Numbered from the stretch's first letter, positions 15,091-22,377 are shown. The stretch is 26,471 nucleotides of DNA from Candidatus Uhrbacteria bacterium RIFCSPHIGHO2_02_FULL_57_19 (GCA_001791115.1 MGDZ01000064.1:1-26471); one strand, 5' to 3'. Made by a program: numbers and translations. The notes: generated from the sequence alone by a model not told the origin.

Positions 15091-16191
15091 TCAGGATAAA
15101 TTACCCCGAATCCAGTCGCTGGTCAAGAACGAAAAAATTTTGGGAACCGCGGCGATCCGCGGGATCAGACGGTCTTTGATTTTAGGAAGCAGGCCGGGTA
15201 GGCGGTCGTCCTCAAAATGATGCCGCCGCAGACTGCGCAGGATGCGCATCAGGTCCCAGCGCTGGGTGGCGGCGAGGATTTGTCTGTACTCTCCAAGCTG
15301 CAAAGGAAAGACCTGGTGATAGTCTCGGAGAAAAAGCCGCGCTTTGTCATCAAAACCATCAATCACGCCCCGATTGATATAGTTAGAGGCGAAGGAGGCA
15401 AGCGTGTTGCCAATATCCCAGACGTGCGGACCGACACCGATCTGATCAATGTCGAGAAAAGCCGTGAGTTTTCCATCCTCCGAATACAGCGCGTTATTGG
15501 TGTGAAAATCATTGTGAAGAATGCCGGAAGAAAGTGCTGAAGAGTTCACGCCTGATTGGTCAACAAACTTTGCCGTCTCGTCCAAAACACCGATATGTTC
15601 CCGCACGAAATCGCACACTTCCGGAACAGAACAGGGATGAGAGTCAATGAAAGCCGCGCGAATCTCGGAATACATTGCCCGCGACTCTTCATACGGTTTT
15701 TCCACCGGAATCGCGGAGGAAATCTCCAATCGTTCATCCTGATGATCCGCGAGATATCGCGCGCCAGCTGCATGGAATTCTCCAAGCGCGCGGCCGGCTG
15801 ACGCGAATTCTTCCTCATGCGACGAAAAATGCTTCCCGTCCGCAAAAGCAAGAACCGCAACGCTTCCCATCGTGGTTTGGGCGATAAATGATCCGTTTGT
15901 CGTCCGATAGGCCCTCGGCAATCTCGCTCCCCGATTGCGAAGTTCCTCGGATATCGCGTAGGCCTTCTTCAGCGCCGTCGAATTGGTCACGAACGACGAA
16001 TGCTTTACCACCACCGCGCCACCGTCTTCAAGCGGACATTTGTAAACCGCGCTGGTTGTCTTTTCTAAAAACCTGGAGATCTCCTTTGAAATAGTTCGCA
16101 AATCGTACGTCTCGCGCAAAACCGCGGCGATCTCATCCTGAACCACGGCAGGAGCGGCCTCCAATCGTATTGGTTCAGTCACAACTCTCAT
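15091..16191 (-). CDS. Phosphotransferase of the APH/choline-kinase-like superfamily
   Basis: 366 aa. The ATG at 16191 overlaps the phosphatase stop as ATGA, which fixes the start. Kinase features: VVVKH with Lys63, the catalytic loop HNDFHTNN (226-233, Asp228) and FLDIDQ with the metal-binding Asp247. This fold phosphorylates small hydroxylated molecules: aminoglycosides, choline, homoserine, methylthioribose or sugars. Inside a nonulosonate-type operon a sugar or sugar-derivative kinase is more plausible than an antibiotic-resistance enzyme. The exact substrate is unknown. Confidence 0.75.
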   Translation of the reverse strand: MRVVTEPIRLEAAPAVVQDEIAAVLRETYDLRTISKEISRFLEKTTSAVYKCPLEDGGAVVVKHSSFVTNSTALKKAYAISEELRNRGARLPRAYRTTNGSFIAQTTMGSVAVLAFADGKHFSSHEEEFASAGRALGEFHAAGARYLADHQDERLEISSAIPVEKPYEESRAMYSEIRAAFIDSHPCSVPEVCDFVREHIGVLDETAKFVDQSGVNSSALSSGILHNDFHTNNALYSEDGKLTAFLDIDQIGVGPHVWDIGNTLASFASNYINRGVIDGFDDKARLFLRDYHQVFPLQLGEYRQILAATQRWDLMRILRSLRRHHFEDDRLPGLLPKIKDRLIPRIAAVPKIFSFLTSDWIRGNLS

Positions 16192-16796
16192 ACGCGGTTT
16201 ACGCACTCCACGCTCCACCGCGCGCGCTCGTGATCGTACCGGGCCACATTGAATGCGCAGTAGTCCTGCTCAATCCGCGGACGAAGCCGATGAGGCACGT
16301 CTAAGATATGTCCAAGAATCGCTCGTATCACGTTCCCATGGATGACATAAAGAAACGAGGATCCCTTCGCGTCGCCGGCAACGTGTCGTTCGATAGTCGG
16401 CACGACGCGGTTGGCCACATCCTCGAAGTTTTCGCCACCCGGAGGCCGAGCATCTTCTTCTTTGTTCCACTGCTCAATGATCTCCGGATACTTAGCGGCG
16501 AAATCATCTTTGGTCATTCCCTCGGTGACACCCTTCGATCGCTCATTCAATTCAGCTATCTCTTCATAGGGAACGCCGGGGTGTCGGCGTCGGATGATGG
16601 CCGCCGTGTCGCGAGCGCGAACCGCCGTGCTGGAAAAAATCTTGTCAAACTTGTAACCCGCCAGTACGCCGGCGGCGCGCGCCGCCTGAATCACGCCCTC
16701 GGGAGTGAGCGGAATATCAAGACCGACTCCCTGGACGATATTGCGCGCCCGGGCTTCGCTCTGACCGTGGCGCACCAGATACAGCGTGGTTTTCAT
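16188..16796 (-). CDS. Histidine phosphatase family protein (phosphoglycerate mutase-like)
   Basis: 202 aa from the ATG at 16796, which overlaps the upstream stop by 4 bp. The N-terminal LYLVRHGQSE has the phospho-accepting His10 with Arg9; Arg60 lies in SSTAVRARDTA, Glu85 in ELNERSKG and the second His153 in VIHGN. All catalytic residues are present. Family members are phosphatases or mutases for small phosphoesters. NeuB enzymes of the NeuAc-9-phosphate type need a separate phosphatase, and no HAD phosphatase is encoded here, so this protein could fill that step; this is inference. It sits between an oxidoreductase and a kinase gene with overlaps on both sides. Confidence 0.85.
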   Translation of the reverse strand: MKTTLYLVRHGQSEARARNIVQGVGLDIPLTPEGVIQAARAAGVLAGYKFDKIFSSTAVRARDTAAIIRRRHPGVPYEEIAELNERSKGVTEGMTKDDFAAKYPEIIEQWNKEEDARPPGGENFEDVANRVVPTIERHVAGDAKGSSFLYVIHGNVIRAILGHILDVPHRLRPRIEQDYCAFNVARYDHERARWSVECVNRV

Positions 16797-17878
16797 AAAG
16801 CGGCGTAACGCACGGTCACGACCCGCTTCTCCCGGTGAGATTGGACGGCCGCGGCCAGCACGCACATGGTGTCCACGGCCCGCGCCAGACGGATCGGCGA
16901 GTCGGCGGCGTTCACTCGGCCTTCGATAATGCCGCGGATGTGTTCGATCTCGCGGGAGAATTCCTCGACGCGCGTCTTCTGGATATCCAAAACCTGTTTA
17001 TCCTTGCCTTGTTCCTGAACGATCACCTGATCGCTTGTTTTGGTGACGTCGTTGTGCCAGCCCACTGACCCGTTCTCGCACTGAAGCTGCAGGAATTTCT
17101 TTTTAGGCAAGGTGATGACATCGTGAACCACCCTGCCGACCAATCCGCGCTCGGTCGCCAGATTAAGAAAACAGGAGCGATCGTAAGAAGCGCCGTCGCT
17201 TTCGACAAAATCGAAGATCGCGCCGACCTCGGCCACCCGGCCGGCTCCGACGGTGTGAGCCATATGCTGCCAGAGATTCAATCCGTGGGAGTGTTCGCCG
17301 CCGGCCCCGCCCCCCCGCCGCCAGAACCCGAGGTAGGTGTCCTTGGGTCCGGACAGCCAGGGATGAGCATCGAAAATGTTTTTCCAATGGCTGCGGAATT
17401 CGCAATCCATGGCTTGCGGCTTGCCCAGCGTTCCCAAGCGGATGATCTCCTCGGTTTTGGCGGTATTCTCGGCCAACAAGTGATTGTAGCCAACAACAAC
17501 CGCGGTCTCTGGATGCCGTCTAACCTCCTCCAAAAACTCGTCCAATCCCTCCAAGGTTGGAGAGCAGAGCGGTTTTTCGATCTGCAGGACCTTAGGGGCC
17601 TCCTCGCGGAGAACCGAGGTGGCTACCCGCAGGTGAACGTCCGGCGGCGTGCCAACGAGCACGACATCGAATCCGCCTTTGGGCGCGTCCTGCGGCAAGA
17701 ACTGTTGAATTCCCTCGTCCCAGGCGCCGTATCGTTTGGGATAGATCTCCTCTTTCATGCGACGCAGCGCGCCTGGGTCGCTATCCACCATGGTCACCTC
17801 GAAACCGGCCAGCCGACAGGCATTAGTCAGATGGTTGCCGATGGATCCGGCGCCAAAAATTTTTGCTTTATAGGTCAT
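16793..17878 (-). CDS. Gfo/Idh/MocA family oxidoreductase
   Basis: 361 aa. The ATG at 17878 has GAGGA 6 nt upstream (17885-17889), so it is preferred over the TTG two codons earlier. The N-terminal Rossmann fold shows KAKIFGAGSIG, GTPPDVHL follows, and IEKPLCSP carries the family EKP motif with the catalytic Lys. The C-terminal domain has GGGAGGEHSHGLNLW, the usual His-containing active-site region. Family members oxidise or reduce sugars and NDP-sugars with NAD(P), for example at C3. In this operon it lies directly after the NeuB-cupin fusion and may make or modify the aldose used by that enzyme. Confidence 0.82.
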   Translation of the reverse strand: MTYKAKIFGAGSIGNHLTNACRLAGFEVTMVDSDPGALRRMKEEIYPKRYGAWDEGIQQFLPQDAPKGGFDVVLVGTPPDVHLRVATSVLREEAPKVLQIEKPLCSPTLEGLDEFLEEVRRHPETAVVVGYNHLLAENTAKTEEIIRLGTLGKPQAMDCEFRSHWKNIFDAHPWLSGPKDTYLGFWRRGGGAGGEHSHGLNLWQHMAHTVGAGRVAEVGAIFDFVESDGASYDRSCFLNLATERGLVGRVVHDVITLPKKKFLQLQCENGSVGWHNDVTKTSDQVIVQEQGKDKQVLDIQKTRVEEFSREIEHIRGIIEGRVNAADSPIRLARAVDTMCVLAAAVQSHREKRVVTVRYAAL

Positions 17879-17887
17879 GAACAATCC

Positions 17888-19435
17888 TCAATCGAACTGA
17901 TGCCGTCCCCAGTTGACCAGCCTGGTCTTGCGGTCTTCGCGGGGCATCCGCGCCACCGTTCGATCCTCGTAGAATGAATCATCGTTGAAATGAGTGGTGG
18001 ACACCTCTTCGAAAACGGCGCCGGTGTCGGTCCAAAAGCGGTGCCAAACTCCGCGAGGCACCACGAGGGTGTCGCCGGCGTAAAGGGTTTTTCGGAACCC
18101 CTCGATCTCCAATTCCAGAACTCCGGAAAGCATCTGAAAGGTCTCTTCCTTCTTTTTGTGATAATGCGATGGATGCCGCTGGCCGGGCAGCTGGACCAGA
18201 AGCTTCTTGCAGTACTCGCGGTTGATGCAATCAATGATCATCACGCCCACCTCGCGAAAATTCTCGACTCCGTAGTGGTGCGACAGCTCGACGTTGAACT
18301 CGACGCCCACCGGGATCCGCGCCTCATTGAGCATCCCTTTGGCCGCGTGGATGGCGCCGTAGATGATCTGCCGCCGGGGGTCGGCTGGGACGCGGGCCGC
18401 AGCGCGGAGCGGCTCGCCGGCCCGATAGTCGCGGTCGGCCGTGGTGCCGTCCTTCCACTCGCCGCTGGTCAACTGGTCGGCGTGGAGGGGAACTGCGAAA
18501 TAAATATCGGAGCGGTCAAGGCGCGTTGCGGATGGCGCATCTTTGCGCAGAAACACGCCGCGCATCAAAGCACGGAGTTGGGAGACCTCCTCCGCGTCCC
18601 GCAGCGCCAGCTTTTCCCCGCCGCAAGCCCCGACCGCCGTCTGGTAAGCGGCGATCCAGGAAGCGACCTGCTCTGGCGAAGCCGAATATGCGTTAAGCTT
18701 TATTTCTTCCGTCGGTACGCCGACGTGCTTTTCAAACAGGCGCGCGCCCCTGGCGTAAGCCACGCCGACAATCTGAAAATTTCCAGGATCCTCGTGGGTC
18801 GAGAAGCCGACTGTAACCCCCGGATATCGGTTGCGGAAAATCTCGATTCTGTTCAAGTCCAGCCGATTGTTCGGCGTGGGGTACATGGCCACGCAGTGCA
18901 TCAAAGCGAAATGCACGCCGCGATGCTGGAAAAAGCTGACAATACGGTCCACCTCGGAGATCTCCAATCCAGCCGTGGAGCAAATGACCGGCTTTCCGGT
19001 TTCGGAAATGCGGTCCAAGAGCGGCCAGTCGCCGGCCGAACAGCTGGCCACTTTGACGATCTCCACCCCCAAGCGCTCCAGCATATCCACCGACGCCTCG
19101 TCGAAAGGCGTGGCTATGGTGATCATCCCTTGCCGCCTGGTTTCCTCCACCAGCTCGCGGAACTGGTCCTCGGATAGCCGAGTAGAGAGAAAGCGCGGAA
19201 TGTGCTTGTTTTCCGTGCTGTTTTTGAAATCAGGATGAATGAAGGTATCCAAGTCACGGAATTGCAGTTTGATCGCGCCTCGAACTCCGGCGGACCGGAT
19301 GACCGCCGCCGTTTCCCGGATGATTCTCCGACCGTGCTCGACGCTGCCCTGATGATTGTTAGCCAAGTCCAAAATCATCAGTCCTTCAAAATCGATTTTC
19401 CTATCCGTCGGAATGCGAACAGCGGATGGGGTCAT
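17888..19435 (-). CDS. NeuB-family sialic-acid-synthase-like enzyme fused to a cupin isomerase-like domain
   Basis: 515 aa, against about 340-350 for ordinary NeuB. Residues 15-275 are the TIM barrel: LANNHQG (24-30), KLQFRD (56-61), VKVAS (127-131), MHCVAMYP (179-186), GFSTH with His214 and LFEKH with His237, the two expected Mn ligands. Residues about 287-350 are a SAF (antifreeze-like) domain. Residues about 372-515 are a cupin with ligand pattern H424-x-H426, E430 or E431 and H465 (HPSHYHKKKEETF, RGVWHRF). Its EEVSTTHFNDDSFYEDRT tail resembles D-lyxose-isomerase-type cupins. NeuB condenses PEP with an aldose; the cupin may make that aldose from a ketose. First gene of its operon. AGGAGG lies 16 nt before the ATG, too far for normal use. 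Confidence 0.82.
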   Translation of the reverse strand: MTPSAVRIPTDRKIDFEGLMILDLANNHQGSVEHGRRIIRETAAVIRSAGVRGAIKLQFRDLDTFIHPDFKNSTENKHIPRFLSTRLSEDQFRELVEETRRQGMITIATPFDEASVDMLERLGVEIVKVASCSAGDWPLLDRISETGKPVICSTAGLEISEVDRIVSFFQHRGVHFALMHCVAMYPTPNNRLDLNRIEIFRNRYPGVTVGFSTHEDPGNFQIVGVAYARGARLFEKHVGVPTEEIKLNAYSASPEQVASWIAAYQTAVGACGGEKLALRDAEEVSQLRALMRGVFLRKDAPSATRLDRSDIYFAVPLHADQLTSGEWKDGTTADRDYRAGEPLRAAARVPADPRRQIIYGAIHAAKGMLNEARIPVGVEFNVELSHHYGVENFREVGVMIIDCINREYCKKLLVQLPGQRHPSHYHKKKEETFQMLSGVLELEIEGFRKTLYAGDTLVVPRGVWHRFWTDTGAVFEEVSTTHFNDDSFYEDRTVARMPREDRKTRLVNWGRHQFD

Positions 19436-19475
19436 AAGGCCGGAATAAGGTCCTCCTGAATAAAAAAGCGGGGTT

Positions 19476-19505
19476 ATGTTATCAGAGCGCCGGTTCGACC
19501 GTCAA
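19476..19505 (-). promoter_or_regulatory. Candidate promoter of the NeuB-cupin operon
   Basis: On the minus strand TTGACG (19505-19500), an 18-bp spacer, and the extended -10 TGATAACAT (19484-19476). The hexamer TAACAT matches TATAAT at 4 of 6. Transcription would start near 19469, giving a leader of about 35 nt that contains AGGAGG. This is one of the better-formed promoters in the window. Confidence 0.5.
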
Positions 19506-19553
19506 TCGTCGTTAATCCGTCCATTTCTACACAATAATCATGCCGATGTTTCA

Positions 19554-19586
19554 ACAAAAAAAGGCCCTAACCAACCGTAGTCAAGG
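19554..19586 (-). terminator. Rho-independent terminator after the EamA transporter gene at 19592-20527
   Basis: On the minus strand GGCCTTGAC pairs with GTTAGGGCC (9 bp with two G-U pairs) around an 8-nt loop, followed by seven T. It begins about 5 bp after the stop codon. Confidence 0.75.
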
Positions 19587-19591
19587 CCGCT

Positions 19592-20527
19592 TCATCCCAG
19601 AACGATCAGCACCGCTCCACCCGTCATGATCACACCTCCGGCCAACCGTTCCCGGAAGCTCTTGCGCTCGCCAAGGATGAAATAGGCGAGAATGATGGTG
19701 ATCGGGATTTGCAGGCGCTTCATGGTGCCCACGTAGGGAACGATGGTCAGGCGGTAGGCGATGCTCGAGATGTAGATGGCTGTTCCGAAACTCAAGGAGA
19801 GGATTGCCGTCTTCTTCAGAATCGCGCCGATCTTCGCTCCATTGAACTCGCGCCGCGCCATGGCCACGATGAGGTTGCCGGCCGCGGCAATACTCATCAC
19901 GCAACCAAAGCCGAAGCCGATGTCCGCGCGCCGCGCGACTAGTCCGTCGTAGTTCAAACTCACTGTCGCCGTCATGGCCGCGAAGAATGCCCAGCGAACA
20001 CCCTTGCTCCGGCCCAGCGCCAGAAACGGGGCAAACCAGATGCGCGCCTGGCGCTTCCATCCAGAAACATCGCCCGTCATTTTCTCAACCAACTTCTGCC
20101 GAACGTCCTGGATGTTCAGAACGTAGGTGCCGACCACCATGAGCCAGATGCCGATCCACCCAAGGGTCGTGGGATACTCGCCGAGGATGATCATGCTGGT
20201 GACGATCACGATGGCCGGAGTGGTCGAGTCAATAGGGGCGACGAGCGAGACGTCTTCGAGCGCTCGGGCGCGCATCTTGGCATACATGATCCCGATGTTC
20301 AGGAATCCGGTGGCGAGCATTGGTAAGAGAAACCCGTGCTCGATGCGAGGCCCTCCAGTCGCGAGTGAAACGCCAAAGAACAAAACTGCCGCGCCGCCTT
20401 GACTCAAGGCCACGAGCGCGCTCGTCCGATTTTTCCAATCCCCGGCCTGTTCCCTTCGACACATCACTCCGTACAGCGCCAAAAAAACCGCGCCAACGGC
20501 AACCAAGGCAAAAGCCAGGAACGTCAT
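19592..20527 (-). CDS. EamA/DMT-family membrane transporter (copy 1)
   Basis: 311 aa from the ATG at 20527, with AAGGAGG about 6 nt upstream; the longer frame to 20596 overlaps the promoter. About ten hydrophobic helices in two halves are visible, the drug/metabolite transporter pattern. The first half ends in WIGIWLMVVGTYVLN and the second in MKRLQIPITIILAYFILGER. A hydrophilic loop (about 150-175) separates the halves. It is clearly a paralogue of the product of 21386-22348 (shared LATxxLN, ALEDxSLV, YVLN, RSxGVR, VSxN[YF]D, GGxIMTxGA). DMT proteins move small molecules or lipid-linked sugars (ArnE/F-like). Location beside neuA suggests a role with nonulosonate or its precursor. Confidence 0.82.
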   Translation of the reverse strand: MTFLAFALVAVGAVFLALYGVMCRREQAGDWKNRTSALVALSQGGAAVLFFGVSLATGGPRIEHGFLLPMLATGFLNIGIMYAKMRARALEDVSLVAPIDSTTPAIVIVTSMIILGEYPTTLGWIGIWLMVVGTYVLNIQDVRQKLVEKMTGDVSGWKRQARIWFAPFLALGRSKGVRWAFFAAMTATVSLNYDGLVARRADIGFGFGCVMSIAAAGNLIVAMARREFNGAKIGAILKKTAILSLSFGTAIYISSIAYRLTIVPYVGTMKRLQIPITIILAYFILGERKSFRERLAGGVIMTGGAVLIVLG

Positions 20528-20540
20528 TCGGTCCTCCTTG

Positions 20541-20561
20541 CCGACGGCACGTGCCGATCGG
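20541..20561. promoter_or_regulatory. Near-perfect inverted repeat in the 5' leader of the EamA gene
   Basis: CGGCACGTGCCG (20545-20556) is a perfect 12-bp palindrome. With one unpaired A at 20557 the symmetry extends to CCGA and TCGG on the two sides (20541-20561). It lies between the predicted transcription start and the ribosome site at about 20533-20539, so it may be a repressor operator or an mRNA hairpin. Confidence 0.55.
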
Positions 20562-20567
20562 ACGCCA

Positions 20568-20596
20568 ACTGTCCCAAATAAAACTGAATGTGTCAA
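20568..20596 (-). promoter_or_regulatory. Candidate promoter of EamA copy 1
   Basis: Minus strand: perfect -35 TTGACA (20596-20591), 17-bp spacer, weak -10 GACAGT (20573-20568, 3/6). It starts just after the neuA-like stop codon (20604), separating the two genes into different units. Confidence 0.35.
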
Positions 20597-20603
20597 TCCA
20601 GTT

Positions 20604-21317
20604 CTACCTGTTTTTCAAAATCAGCTCGGCGAGTTCGAAGTCGCGGAGAGTATCAATGTTCAAAAAGTCATCCGGACCGTCCATGACAAACGCCTTCACC
20701 TTCTTGCCGTTCATCGAATGCTGCTCGAGGATGGTGATCGGGACGATGACATTGACCGCGCCGTTGTGGCGGAAGGCGGGCGGGAGGTCTTGGCGGCGCA
20801 TGCGGGGCGCGTCCTTGATGCCGGTGAACGATTCCGGAAGGAACGGCTCCATGAATCCGTCGGCGCCGACTTTCCAGATTTTGTACGGATGATCATGCAC
20901 CGGCGAGACGGAGATTACCGAGTCGCACGGGGGCGTAGCGAGGAAGAGATCAATCGCCGCATCAATGTGCCCTGCCGTGCGGAGCGGGTTGGTTGGCTTG
21001 AGTTGGACGATCGCGTCCGGCCGATAGTTTTCGTGCTCCGCAAACCACGCGAGCGCGTGCTCATACATTGGTAGCGATGGCGCTTTGTCCGTGGCGAATT
21101 CCGCAGGCCGGAGAAACGGCACCTCGGCGCCGAATTGTTTGGCAACAGCGGCGATCTCGGGATCATCAGTATTCACTACCACGCGCGTAACTTTCTTCGA
21201 CGCTTTAGCGGCCAGAATGGTCCATGCAATGAGCGGCTTGCCACCAAGCTCCCGGATGTTTTTCCCGGGCACGCTCTTCGATCCCCCGCGGGCCTGGATG
21301 ACGGCAAGGATGTTCAT
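20604..21317 (-). CDS. neuA: Acylneuraminate cytidylyltransferase (CMP-nonulosonate synthetase)
   Basis: 237 aa from the ATG at 21317. The N-terminal nucleotide-binding loop reads VIQARGGSKSVPGKN (5-19), a family hallmark, with LGGKPLIAW after it. KPTNPLR and FRHNGAVNVI are the substrate-side motifs, and DDFLNIDTLRDFELAE forms the C-terminal end. The enzyme activates a nonulosonic acid with CTP to CMP-sugar plus pyrophosphate, the donor for transfer to glycans. It is the only such gene seen here, against two NeuB homologues. KDO-activating KdsB has a different motif pattern. The symbol is by family; the sugar may be a legionaminic- or pseudaminic-type acid. Confidence 0.85.
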   Translation of the reverse strand: MNILAVIQARGGSKSVPGKNIRELGGKPLIAWTILAAKASKKVTRVVVNTDDPEIAAVAKQFGAEVPFLRPAEFATDKAPSLPMYEHALAWFAEHENYRPDAIVQLKPTNPLRTAGHIDAAIDLFLATPPCDSVISVSPVHDHPYKIWKVGADGFMEPFLPESFTGIKDAPRMRRQDLPPAFRHNGAVNVIVPITILEQHSMNGKKVKAFVMDGPDDFLNIDTLRDFELAELILKNR

Positions 21318-21327
21318 AGTTCGTGAA

Positions 21328-21356
21328 AGAATATCAGGGATGATGCTTTTGGTCAA
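21328..21356 (-). promoter_or_regulatory. Candidate promoter of the neuA-like gene
   Basis: Minus strand: TTGACC (21356-21351), a 17-bp spacer, and extended -10 TGATATTCT (21336-21328). The box ends 10 nt before the ATG, so the mRNA would be leaderless or nearly so. Its -35 overlaps that of the divergent promoter at 21349-21377. Confidence 0.5.
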
Positions 21357-21377
21357 TCGAGCTGTTTCCGATACAAT
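21349..21377 (+). promoter_or_regulatory. Candidate promoter of EamA copy 2
   Basis: TTGGTC (21349-21354), 17-bp spacer, TACAAT (21372-21377, 5/6). The ATG at 21386 follows 8 nt later without a Shine-Dalgarno site, again a leaderless arrangement. Confidence 0.45.
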
Positions 21378-21385
21378 GACCGCCT

Positions 21386-22348
21386 ATGCCGATCACCTCA
21401 ATGCCCTTCGCCTGGCAGGGCATCCTTCTCCTCGTTGCCGGCTCCCTGCTTCGCGCGCTCTACATCATCAACAACAAACATAACCTCCGCGGGCTCTCCT
21501 CCCGTTTCGTGATCGTGGTGAACATGCTCGGGACGTCAGCCCTCCTCTTCGCGGTCATGCTCACGCTGGCCCGGCCGACAATCACTGATTGGCTCTCCTG
21601 GCCCTCCGGAATCCTCTGGCCGCTCCTCGCCACCGCAATCCTGAACATTGCGGTCCAGTACGGGGAGCTGCGCGCGCTCGAAATCGAGGACGCCTCTCTC
21701 GTGACTCCTATGACAGCGGCCGCTCCGGTCCTCTCGCTCCTCACGGGATTCATCATTCTCCGGGAACTTCCGACCATCGCGGGGTGGTTTGGTGTTGTCC
21801 TCCTTTCGATCGGGTCCTACGTACTCAATGCCAGCAAGCCATCGGCTGATGGCACTCTCACCGCCGCTCCGGCATCCGAGACGAAACGCCATCTCCACAC
21901 CGCAGCCAACCTCCTTCTTCCCTGGAAAAATCTCGCGCGAAGCCGGGGCGTCCGGCTCGCGTTCTGGAGCTCGGTGGTCGCGAGCGTCTCAATTAATTTC
22001 GATAAAATTGTGGCGGTGAAAACGAACGCCTTGTTTCTCCCAGCGGTCGTGTTCGGATTCGTCGGCCTTGCCATGATTCCCGCGCTTCGAAATGAGCACC
22101 TCCCGCGTTCCCTGAACCGACGGCAGATGGTTTCCCTGGCCGCGACGCCGTTCCTCTTCGCCGTGGTGGCAGTACTGTTCGTCGCCTCGTTCTCGTACGG
22201 CCTTGCGAGCAACTCCTCCGCGCTCCGAAGACTCACCATCTTGTTCGTCGCGCTCCTCGCCGGACCTCTCCTCAAAGAGCGCGGCCATCCGGAGCGCGTC
22301 TGGGGCGGCGCGATCATGACCGCGGGTGCGCTCCTACTCGCCTTCTGA
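21386..22348 (+). CDS. EamA/DMT-family membrane transporter (copy 2)
   Basis: 320 aa with about ten hydrophobic helices and the same two-half plan as copy 1. Shared segments include LATAILNIAVQYGELRALE, IEDASLVTP, SIGSYVLN, RSRGVRLAF, VSINFDKI and GGAIMTAGALLL, so the two are paralogues. A hydrophilic linker of about 35 residues (about 153-187) lies between the halves. An internal Met at codon 6 (21401) is an alternative start; the promoter position favours 21386. It is divergent from neuA and convergent with the NeuB operon, a single-gene unit ending in a terminator. A role as carrier of a nonulosonate, its precursor or a lipid-linked sugar is inferred from context only. Confidence 0.8.
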   Translation: MPITSMPFAWQGILLLVAGSLLRALYIINNKHNLRGLSSRFVIVVNMLGTSALLFAVMLTLARPTITDWLSWPSGILWPLLATAILNIAVQYGELRALEIEDASLVTPMTAAAPVLSLLTGFIILRELPTIAGWFGVVLLSIGSYVLNASKPSADGTLTAAPASETKRHLHTAANLLLPWKNLARSRGVRLAFWSSVVASVSINFDKIVAVKTNALFLPAVVFGFVGLAMIPALRNEHLPRSLNRRQMVSLAATPFLFAVVAVLFVASFSYGLASNSSALRRLTILFVALLAGPLLKERGHPERVWGGAIMTAGALLLAF

Positions 22349-22373
22349 AAAGCCGCCCGGTGGGGCGGCTTTT
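22348..22373. terminator. Bidirectional Rho-independent terminator
   Basis: AAAAGCCGCCC (22348-22358), loop GGTG, GGGCGGCTTTT (22363-22373): a perfect 11-bp stem with A/T tails on both sides. It can serve EamA copy 2 on the plus strand and the NeuB operon on the minus strand, whose stop codon is at 22378. Confidence 0.85.
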
Positions 22374-22377
22374 GATA

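Larger units (their letters stand above)
19436..19591. other. Longest non-coding gap (156 bp): promoter and terminator only
   Basis: This gap holds the promoter of the NeuB-cupin operon (19476-19505) and the terminator of the EamA gene (19554-19586). No ORF, RNA or repeat was recognised in the remaining bases. Confidence 0.6.

Noticed and set aside
15091..16191. Antibiotic-resistance aminoglycoside phosphotransferase
   Set aside because: Only the superfamily kinase motifs are visible; the operon context points to sugar metabolism.
17990..19177. 395-aa plus-strand open frame
   Set aside because: Antisense of the NeuB-cupin gene, which has clear motifs in its own frame.
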